DNA from: Nocardiopsis potens DSM 45234
GTDB lineage: Bacteria > Actinomycetota > Actinomycetes > Streptosporangiales > Streptosporangiaceae
Length of the DNA: 64,000 bases
Direction: 5' to 3'
Assembly (NCBI RefSeq): GCF_000341105.1
Contig: NZ_ANBB01000027.1
Location: 142,755-206,754, forward strand
Part shown: positions 58,095 through 64,000 of the stretch, piece by piece
How positions within the stretch are numbered: position 1 is the first letter of the stretch
How the letters are laid out: each line of letters begins with the position of its first letter
Notes under the pieces: model-generated
Told to the model about the DNA's origin: nothing
The model's database searches: none
Seen by the model: only the letters and a program-made list of their open reading frames with translations
Position numbers and translations under genes: made by a program

Positions 58095-60140
58095 ATGGGG
58101 CAGAGGTCCGCTTGGGAGGGGACGCTGGACGCGGGGTCGCTGCGCGGCCTGGCCGACATCCTCTACCGCAACGCCGAGGACGGCCCCGGCGCCGAGGTCG
58201 CTGCGCGGCGCGACGCCGAGGGCGCCTGGGAGCGGGTGACGGCGGCGCGGATGCTCAACGACGTCACCGCGCTCGCCAAGGGGCTCATCGGCACCGGCGT
58301 GGACGCCGGCGACCGGGTCGTCATCGTCGGCGGCGCCGACTACGACCAGCTGCTGATGCACTTCGCGGTCTGGGCGGTGCGGGCGGTCGCGGTCCCGCTG
58401 CCGGCCAACTGCTCCCAGGCGCGGCTGCTGCACGTGGTGCGCGACTGCCGCCCGGCGGCGGTGGTGCTGGGCGACGGCCGGCTGGCCGCGGCCGCCTCCG
58501 CGGCGTCCCGGGACATCCCCGACCTGAGCCGGGTGTGGCGGCTGGACGGCCCCGAGGGGCTGGAGGCGGTCTCCCGCCCCGGCGCCTACATGGACTCCTC
58601 GGCGGTCCGGTTCCGCCTGGAGGAGACCACCGCGGCCGACCCCGCGGTCATCGCCTACCCCGCCGGGACCGACGTGCGCCGGCCCGGCGCGGTGCTCAGC
58701 CACGGCGACCGGCTGGCCGCGGCCCGCGCCCTGGCCGACCGGCTGCTGCCGGCGCTGCGCGGGGCCGGCGCGGGCTCGGCCGGCGCCCTGGTGCACCTGC
58801 GGCTGTCGGACTCCGCCGGGCAGGCCGCGGTGGCGGCGTGCATGCTGGCGCGGGTGCGCGTGGGCGTGGTGGACCCGGCCGAGAAGCTGGTGGAGCAGGC
58901 CCGGGCGTTCCGGCCCGCGGTACTGGTGGCCGCGGCGGACGCCATCGAGGAGGTGTACGCCGCCGAGGAGCGGCGGGCCCGGCAGAGCGGCTGGGACAGC
59001 AACAGCGCCTTCGGCGCGGCCGCCGAGATCGCCGCGGAGTACGACCGGGGCGGCCGCAAGGGCGCCTGGAAGCGGGTCTCCATGGCCATGTACGACTGGA
59101 TGTACAGCCGGTTCCGGGAGGCCTACGGCGGGCGGCTGCGGCTGGCGGTGGCCCTGGGCGGCCGGGTGCCGGCCACACTGGACCACTTCTACAACGGCGC
59201 CGGGGTGCCGCTGGTGCAGGTGTTCGGCAGCACCGAGGCCGGCGGCGCGCTCACCGCGGGCGCGCTCGGCGCGCGCCGCGCCGGGACGCACGGCACCGCG
59301 CTGGAGGGCGTCGAACTGCGGGTGGGGCCCGGCGGGGAGCTGTTCGCGCACGGCCCGGGGGTCTTCCCCGGGTACTGGAACGCCCAGGCGGCCGGGGAGA
59401 CGGCGTTCCGGGACGGCTGGCTGGCCACCGGGTACACCGGCGAGATCGACGATGACGGCTACGTCACGGTGACCGGGCGGCTGCGGGTGCAGGCCTGCGC
59501 GGACCCGGCGCCGAGGCGCGCGGCGGTGCCGCAGCCGCCGCCGGAGCGGCCGGCGCAGGGCGGCGGGGGCGAGCCCGCCCCGGCCGCGGCGCCCGCGCGG
59601 CCGGCCGCCGAGCTTCCCCCCGCCCCGCAGGGGCCCCCGGCCGCGCCCGAGCAGCATGCGGTGGAGCAGGCCCGCCCGGCGGCGGCCGCGCTGCCCGCCG
59701 CCGCGCCCGCGGCGCCGGCGCCCACCGACCCCGAGGAGATCGTGGCCGGCCTGGAGCGGAGGATCAGCGCGCACTCCCTGGTCGGCCAGGTGATGGTGAT
59801 CGGCCGCGGGCGGCCCTACTGCACCGCGCTGGTCACCCTGGCCGCGGACCAGCTGGAGTACTGGCGGCTGGTGAACAACCGGCCGCTGAACGCCTCCCCG
59901 GAGGAGATCGCGGCCGACCCGGACCTGCTCCGCGAGATCGAGTACGCGGTCGGCGAGGCCAACACGACGGTCCCGGCGCCGCTGGCGGTGCGCGCCTTCC
60001 ACGTACTGGCCGAGGAGTTCACCCCGCAGAGCGGCCTGCTGCTCCCGGACGGGTCGCTCCGCCGCGACGCGGTGCTGCGCGCCTTCGCCGAGGAGATCGA
60101 GGGCCTGTACCGCTCGGTCGAACCGGGCCGCCAGGGCTGA
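58095..60140 (+). CDS. Acyl-CoA-synthetase-like protein with degenerate adenylation motifs
   Basis: 681 residues resembling long-chain AMP ligases (FadD15 type) in layout, but the key motifs are broken. The P-loop YTSGTTGxPKG is replaced by IAYPAGTDVRRPGAVLSHGD; the TGD motif reads TGYTGEIDDDGYVTVTGR; and the C-terminal catalytic Lys is missing (LLPDGSLRRDAVLRAFAEE). VFGSTEAGG and parts of the fold remain. A Pro/Ala-rich insert of about 100 residues separates the two domains. Probably a non-catalytic or regulatory paralogue. Confidence 0.8.
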   Translation: MGQRSAWEGTLDAGSLRGLADILYRNAEDGPGAEVAARRDAEGAWERVTAARMLNDVTALAKGLIGTGVDAGDRVVIVGGADYDQLLMHFAVWAVRAVAVPLPANCSQARLLHVVRDCRPAAVVLGDGRLAAAASAASRDIPDLSRVWRLDGPEGLEAVSRPGAYMDSSAVRFRLEETTAADPAVIAYPAGTDVRRPGAVLSHGDRLAAARALADRLLPALRGAGAGSAGALVHLRLSDSAGQAAVAACMLARVRVGVVDPAEKLVEQARAFRPAVLVAAADAIEEVYAAEERRARQSGWDSNSAFGAAAEIAAEYDRGGRKGAWKRVSMAMYDWMYSRFREAYGGRLRLAVALGGRVPATLDHFYNGAGVPLVQVFGSTEAGGALTAGALGARRAGTHGTALEGVELRVGPGGELFAHGPGVFPGYWNAQAAGETAFRDGWLATGYTGEIDDDGYVTVTGRLRVQACADPAPRRAAVPQPPPERPAQGGGGEPAPAAAPARPAAELPPAPQGPPAAPEQHAVEQARPAAAALPAAAPAAPAPTDPEEIVAGLERRISAHSLVGQVMVIGRGRPYCTALVTLAADQLEYWRLVNNRPLNASPEEIAADPDLLREIEYAVGEANTTVPAPLAVRAFHVLAEEFTPQSGLLLPDGSLRRDAVLRAFAEEIEGLYRSVEPGRQG

Positions 60141-60141
60141 C

Positions 60142-60201
60142 GGACGCACGGAAAAGGCCGCCCCGCCGCACGTGCGGCGGGGCGGCCTTTTCCGTGCGTC
60201 C
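60142..60201. terminator. 60-bp perfect palindrome, bidirectional terminator
   Basis: Perfectly self-complementary around CACGTG, with AAAAGG/CCTTTT near the middle of the arms, so it gives a U-run on both strands. It lies between the convergent AMP-ligase-like and DUF397 genes. Confidence 0.85.
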
Positions 60202-60210
60202 CGTGCGGTC

Positions 60211-60384
60211 TCAGCCCCGGAGGGAGGCCAGCAGGGCCACCCATGCTTCTCGGGAGAGGGCGACGGGCGGCTGACCGGGGTTCCGGGAGTCCCTGATGGA
60301 GACAACGGGGCCCTTGAGGGAGGCTTCGACGCAGTCGCCGCGAACCTGGCTGCGGGACGACTTGCGCCACGTTTCGTCAAGCAT
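60211..60384 (-). CDS. DUF397-family protein (57 aa)
   Basis: Encodes MLDETWRKSSRSQVRGDCVE continuing ASLKGPVVSIRDSRNPGQPP, VALSREAWVALLASLRG. WRKSSRS, the CVE core and the RDSR motif identify DUF397. These small proteins pair with XRE/DUF5753 regulators in actinomycetes (for example the Streptomyces BldB/WhiJ-type systems). It overlaps the 3' end of the XRE gene by 8 bp, so it is co-translated with its partner. Confidence 0.92.
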   Translation of the reverse strand: MLDETWRKSSRSQVRGDCVEASLKGPVVSIRDSRNPGQPPVALSREAWVALLASLRG

Positions 60385-61171
60385 CGATTCGTTCCTTGAT
60401 CATTTGAATGGACCGCCGTGGATCAGCCGCCCAGGCGGCGAGTTCAGCGAAGACGGCGGCCAGCCGCCGGATGTCGGCAGGATCGTCGACCGCGCTACCG
60501 CCGGTGACGCTTTCCGCGTACGCCGACGGCCCCCGGTCGGAATAGCTCAGTACCCGGAAACCGGAGACCGCCACACCGATCGCGGAACCGCAGTCGTCGG
60601 GGAGAACCTGAATTCTCACGGCTCCTGATTCCGAGAGGGTGACGAGGCGGTCCAACTGTTCGCGCATGATCCTGGAGTCGCCGACCGTGGTCCGAAGAAC
60701 GCTTTCGGGGAAGACGAACCGAAGGTCGGGGCCGCGTTCCAGGAGGACGCCCAACCGTTCGGCCCGGATTTTGACGCGCTTGGCGAGTTCCCAGTCGCTG
60801 ATACCGGGTTCGCCGTCACGGAAGAGGACCGCGGAATAGTCGGTCGTCTGCAGCAGGCCGGGGACGACCGCAGGAGAGTAGGTCCGGATTTCCGTGGCGC
60901 GCTCTTCTGCTTTCGTGATCTGGGAATGCCAGTCGGGTAGACGCGCCCGCTGTATGCACTCGCCCCAGATGGTCACGAGTTCCCCGCTGGCCCCCAATTC
61001 CCTGTCGAGCGCCTCGGCCGTTTCCCGTTTCGTTCCCCGAGATCCGGTCTCGATTTTGGAGAGCATGGAAGCGCCGACCGCCACTCGAGGAGCGAGCAGG
61101 GACACGGTGAGGCCGGCGGACTCCCGGCGCCGCCGCACCTCGGATCCGAACCGTGTCCATGTTCCGTCCAT
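60377..61171 (-). CDS. XRE-family regulator with DUF5753 domain
   Basis: 264 residues. Helix-turn-helix in the first 65 residues (FGSEVRRRRESAGLTVSLLA; VAVGASMLSKIETGSRG), then DUF5753 (ERATEIRTYSPAVVPGLLQT; YSAVLFRDGEPGIS; ERGPDLRFVFPESVLRTTVG; EQLDRLVTLSESGAVRIQVL). In Streptomyces such pairs control development or antibiotic production. Partner of the downstream DUF397 gene. Divergent from the small gene at 61270. Confidence 0.92.
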   Translation of the reverse strand: MDGTWTRFGSEVRRRRESAGLTVSLLAPRVAVGASMLSKIETGSRGTKRETAEALDRELGASGELVTIWGECIQRARLPDWHSQITKAEERATEIRTYSPAVVPGLLQTTDYSAVLFRDGEPGISDWELAKRVKIRAERLGVLLERGPDLRFVFPESVLRTTVGDSRIMREQLDRLVTLSESGAVRIQVLPDDCGSAIGVAVSGFRVLSYSDRGPSAYAESVTGGSAVDDPADIRRLAAVFAELAAWAADPRRSIQMIKERIDA

Positions 61172-61269
61172 GTGACGATGATAGGACTCATGCGGACCCT
61201 GGTGGACAGTGCTGGACAGTCAGGGAAAGGTTCTTGCAGGATGTTCTTGCAGGCAGAGACCTTTTTTCC

Positions 61270-61551
61270 ATGGACTCACGCCACGTCATCCTGGACATGC
61301 TCAAGACCCGCTACGGGGACCGGTGGAATATCCGGGCGACCCCGAACATGTGGATAGCATCTGCCCGCAAATCGGAGACCAGGGCCGCCCCTACCGTCAT
61401 CGCTCTGTCCCTGGACGAACTCATCGAAGAACTCGAGTCTCCCCCTAAAAGGGTGGGAAAGGGGCTCCACCCGCTCCTGGAACGACTCGGGTGGGAGCGG
61501 ATCGGCACCGCCTGGAGGTCCCCTGACGGGGGCGGGGACCTCCTGGCGTGA
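61270..61551 (+). CDS. Hypothetical protein (93 aa)
   Basis: A small soluble protein starting MDSRHVILDMLKTRYGDRWN, ending SPDGGGDLLA. It reads as a single compact helical-beta domain (IRATPNMWIASARKSETRAA; SLDELIEELESP). The region is less GC-rich than average and the start lacks a clear ribosome site (TTTTTTCCATGG), so an upstream start is possible. It may be a target of the divergent XRE/DUF397 module. No family recognised. Confidence 0.55.
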   Translation: MDSRHVILDMLKTRYGDRWNIRATPNMWIASARKSETRAAPTVIALSLDELIEELESPPKRVGKGLHPLLERLGWERIGTAWRSPDGGGDLLA

Positions 61552-61562
61552 ACTGTGCGCCC

Positions 61563-62210
61563 TCAGCGGTTGTTCAAGTACGCCAGCACCGCCAGCACTC
61601 GGCGGCTGTCGTCGTTGGACGGCGGCAGGTCCAGCTTGGTGAAGATGTTGTTGATGTGCTTGCTGACCGCCTTGTCGGTAATGAACAGCCGGGAGGCGAT
61701 GGCGGTGTTGGACCGCCCCTCCGCCATCTCTCCCAGGACCTCGCGCTCGCGCGGGGTGAGCGACGCCAGCGGGCCGTCGTCGGCCCGCTTGGCCAGCAGC
61801 TGGGAGATGACCGCCGGGTCCATCGCGGTGCCGCCGGCCGCCACCCGGCGGACCGCGTCGATGAACTGGCCGACGTCGAACACCCGGTCCTTGAGCAGGT
61901 AGCCGACCGCCCCCCGGTCGTCGGAGAGCAGCTCGCGCGCGTAAAGCTGCTCCACGTGCTGGGAGAGCACCAGCACCGGCAGCCCGGGAACGCTGCCGCG
62001 CGCCTGGATGGCGGCCTGCAGCCCCTCGTCGGTGAAGGTCGGGGGCAGGCGCACGTCCACCACGGCCACGTCCGGGCGGTGCTCCAGCAGGGCGTCGCGC
62101 AGCTCGGGGCCGCTCTCCACCGCGGCGACCACGGTGAAGTCGTGGCCTTCCAGCAGCCTGATCAGGCCTTCTCTGAGGAGGGCGAGGTCTTCGGCGATGA
62201 CAACGCGCAC
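61563..62210 (-). CDS. NarL/LuxR-family response regulator
   Basis: 215 residues from GTG at 62210. Receiver domain with phospho-acceptor Asp52 (VAVVDVRLPP), Thr/Ser and Lys (GYLLKDRV) switch residues; C-terminal LuxR helix-turn-helix LTPREREVLGEMAEGRSNTA, IASRLFITDKAVSKHINNIF. Partner of the histidine kinase, whose 3' end overlaps its start by 49 bp, so the two are tightly coupled. Confidence 0.92.
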   Translation of the reverse strand: MRVVIAEDLALLREGLIRLLEGHDFTVVAAVESGPELRDALLEHRPDVAVVDVRLPPTFTDEGLQAAIQARGSVPGLPVLVLSQHVEQLYARELLSDDRGAVGYLLKDRVFDVGQFIDAVRRVAAGGTAMDPAVISQLLAKRADDGPLASLTPREREVLGEMAEGRSNTAIASRLFITDKAVSKHINNIFTKLDLPPSNDDSRRVLAVLAYLNNR

Positions 62211-63478
62211 GGCAGCTCCATGGTGACGATGGTCGGCCCGCCCGTCGGGCTGACGACGCTCATCGTCCCATCGAAGGCGGCGAGCCTGCGCCGGATGCCC
62301 TGCAGGCCGGTGCCTCCGGAGAAATCGGCCCCGCCGCGGCCGTCGTCGCCGACCAGGATGACCATCCGGTCGCGCCCGTAGTTGATGCGCACCCACGCGC
62401 GCCCCGCCCCGGAGTGCTTGACGGCGTTGGTGAGCACCTCCACCACCGCGAAGTAGGCCGCCGACTCCACCGGGTCGGCGGGCCGCCCGGGCAGGTCGAT
62501 GTCGACCTCTATCGGCAGCCGCTGGGAGATCGCCAGCGCCCGCACCGCGCCGTCCAGCCCGCGCTCCACCAGCACCGGCGGGTGGATGCCGCGGACCAGG
62601 TCGCGCAGCTCGGTCAGGGCCTCCCTGGTGGTCTCCCGGGCCTCGGCGAGCATCCGCTGGGCCGTCTCGGGGTCGCGGGCGAGCATCTCCTCGGCCATGC
62701 CCAGGCTCATGCCGAGGGCCACCAGCCGGGCCTGCGCGCCGTCGTGCAGGTCGCGCTCGATCCGGCGCACCTCGGAGGCCTGGGCGTCGATGGTGTCCGC
62801 GCGGGAGGTGGCCAGCTGGGCGACGCGCGCGGTCAGCCGCTCCTTCTCGGTGGGGGCCAGCAGCCAGCGGCCCAGCTTGGCGTAGCCGCGCACCATCGCC
62901 GCCCCGTAGAACCAGAACAGCGCCAGGAGCGCGGCGGCGGGGATCAGGGGGAGCAGGGCGGTGAGCTGATCGTCGAAGAACTCCAGGCCGAACAGCGGCG
63001 CGACCCGCCACAGCCCCAGGGCGTGCAGGACGAGGTAGACGACGTCGAACATCAGCAGCGCGGGCAGGGCGCCCAGCGCCACCCCGACGGTGCCGTTGAG
63101 CAGCAGCCAGGCCAGGTCGCGCCAGATGGCGGTGGAGGACAGCGTGGTGCGGATCCGCTGGGAGAGCGACATGTCGCGCCAGGCCACGTGGCCGGTGGCG
63201 CGCAACCGCTTGAGCAGCCCGTCCTGCGGGCCGTAGGGGGTGGGGATCGGGCCTTCGTCGAGGAACCGGCCCAGGGTGCGGCGGTAGGTGTCGGCCAGGC
63301 CCCGGATCAGGGGGCTGAGCATCACCGCGATGGGCAGGCCGATCCAGATGGAGGAGAGCCCCAGCGCGATCGCGAACAGCCCGGTCAGCAGCAGGCCGGT
63401 GGCGGCGAGCGGGATGAACAGCAGCGACCAGGCCAGCAGGGCCGTGCGTCTGGCGGTCGGGTGGTCGGTGCTGGGCAT
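62162..63478 (-). CDS. DesK/NarX-type sensor histidine kinase
   Basis: 438 residues. About four to six membrane helices in the first 200 residues (LLAWSLLFIPLAATGLLLTG; LGLSSIWIGLPIAVMLSPLI; LLMFDVVYLVLHALGLW; LIPAAALLALFWFYG), no large extracellular domain. HisKA_3 phospho-site ERDLHDGAQARLVALGM (His245), N-box VVEVLTNAVKHS and G-box DDGRGGADFSGGTGLQGI. It senses a membrane or envelope signal and phosphorylates the adjacent response regulator. Confidence 0.92.
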   Translation of the reverse strand: MPSTDHPTARRTALLAWSLLFIPLAATGLLLTGLFAIALGLSSIWIGLPIAVMLSPLIRGLADTYRRTLGRFLDEGPIPTPYGPQDGLLKRLRATGHVAWRDMSLSQRIRTTLSSTAIWRDLAWLLLNGTVGVALGALPALLMFDVVYLVLHALGLWRVAPLFGLEFFDDQLTALLPLIPAAALLALFWFYGAAMVRGYAKLGRWLLAPTEKERLTARVAQLATSRADTIDAQASEVRRIERDLHDGAQARLVALGMSLGMAEEMLARDPETAQRMLAEARETTREALTELRDLVRGIHPPVLVERGLDGAVRALAISQRLPIEVDIDLPGRPADPVESAAYFAVVEVLTNAVKHSGAGRAWVRINYGRDRMVILVGDDGRGGADFSGGTGLQGIRRRLAAFDGTMSVVSPTGGPTIVTMELPCALSSPKTSPSSEKA

Positions 63479-63603
63479 CTTCGTCGCTTTCTACGGTCGC
63501 CGGGCCGGGGCGGTGCGCCGCACCGCCCTCCCCCAATTGTGGCCCGGCGCGAGGGCCGGGGCAGTGGTGCCAGGTCCCCTAAGGTCCGTTCCCCTTCCTA
63601 CTC

Positions 63604-64000
63604 GATGATCTTGACGTTGCGGTCCTGCCAGAGCGCCTTGTCGTCAAGTGGCCGTTGCAACGAGGAAGAGGAAGAGGGACTCGAGGAGGGGCGAGGGACA
63701 GGAGGGGCGGCCGGTCGGGTGCGGCGCCTCGCGGAGTGCAGGTTCAAGCAGCGGCGACGGCAGCGGTGGGGGCGGGGCGGAGGCGGTCGCCCGGGCGCGG
63801 TGCCCCGCAGAGTGCAGGCTCAAGCAGGCAGCGACGGCGAGGAGGGGACCGGCCAGTCGGTCGAGTTCGGCGCCCATGGGGCCGGGGTTCAGGCGGGCAG
63901 CGAGGGCAGGCAGGGGGACCGGCCGGTCGGTCGGGCGCGGCGCCCCGCGAAGCGAAGGTCAAGACGGGCGGCGACGGCAGCGGTAGGGGCGGGGCGGGGG
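63604..64000. repeat. Long intergenic repeat D (left end; continues past window)
   Basis: Starts with GATGATCTTGACGTTGCGG (63604-63622) followed by TCCTGCCAGAGC, matching the left end of B (YCCTGCCRGAGC). Tandem left-arm units follow (anchors TTCAAGCAGCGG, CTCAAGCAGGC, TTCAGGCGGG, TCAAGACGGG). A unit containing TCGAGTTCGGCGCCCAT is nearly identical to the reversed unit of C near 50545-50615, suggesting exchange between copies. Core not reached. Confidence 0.85.

Overview
The window is very GC-rich DNA from an actinomycete. Codons strongly prefer G/C in third position, GTG starts are common, several promoters lead straight into the start codon (leaderless), and typical actinobacterial families occur: an XRE regulator with a DUF397 partner, an SNF2 helicase with a SWIM protein, an Erm(E)-like methylase, an FdhF/YdeP oxidoreductase and ABC sugar importers without their own ATPase. 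The repeat content and gene mix suggest the Nocardiopsaceae (Nocardiopsis-like), but this is inference. No rRNA, tRNA, CRISPR array, phage genes or transposase genes were seen.

Layout. 1-8 kb: end of a molybdopterin oxidoreductase, a RibD-like reductase, a 49-residue secreted cysteine peptide, an AraC regulator, a hydrolase, an EF-hand protein, and a HEPN/beta-helix protein split by a frameshift. 8.1-9.25 kb: long intergenic repeat A. 9.4-18.8 kb: eight genes dominated by transferases (acyltransferase, three SAM methyltransferases, a small-molecule kinase-like protein, a GT2 glycosyltransferase, a radical SAM/SPASM enzyme, and a DegT aminotransferase fused to a GT2 domain). This looks like a small biosynthetic locus of unknown product. 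19.4-26.1 kb: SorC regulator with a divergent polyol/sugar operon (dehydrogenase, solute-binding lipoprotein, two permeases, PfkB kinase). 26.2-31.3 kb: two alpha/beta hydrolases, a GlxA-type regulator, a membrane protein, a ProC-like reductase and a SnoaL-like protein. 31.3-32.6 kb: repeat B with terminal inverted repeats. 32.6-40.6 kb: SWIM/SNF2 pair, MarR with a divergent SnoaL-like gene, a 62-bp palindrome, two tandem paralogous membrane proteins and small conserved proteins. 40.8-42.0 kb: Erm methyltransferase behind an apparent leaderless attenuator leader. 42.3-46 kb: TetR with a divergent siderophore-interacting protein, a phosphotransferase, a perfect 62-bp palindrome and a ThiD/PdxK kinase. 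46.3-51.9 kb: alcohol dehydrogenase, xylulokinase, long repeat C, aldose 1-epimerase. 51.9-57.9 kb: HipA-like kinase with DUF3037, MarR with an MFS exporter behind an iron-box-like operator, a Bcr/CflA exporter and a secreted M14 carboxypeptidase. 58-63.5 kb: an apparently catalytically dead acyl-CoA-synthetase-like protein, an XRE/DUF397 module and a two-component system. Repeat D starts at 63.6 kb and runs off the end.

The most unusual signal is a family of non-coding elements. Four long ones (A-D) have arms of degenerate units about 70 and 77 bp long, in inverted orientation around a core of constant size (297, 297 and 298 bp) bounded by a 25-bp inverted repeat. Their ends, where visible (B and D), carry the 19-bp motif GATGATCTTGACGTTGCGG. 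The same motif forms both ends of two stand-alone 62-bp palindromes whose inner parts differ but stay self-complementary. This looks like a mobile or structured intergenic element family with long and minimal forms.
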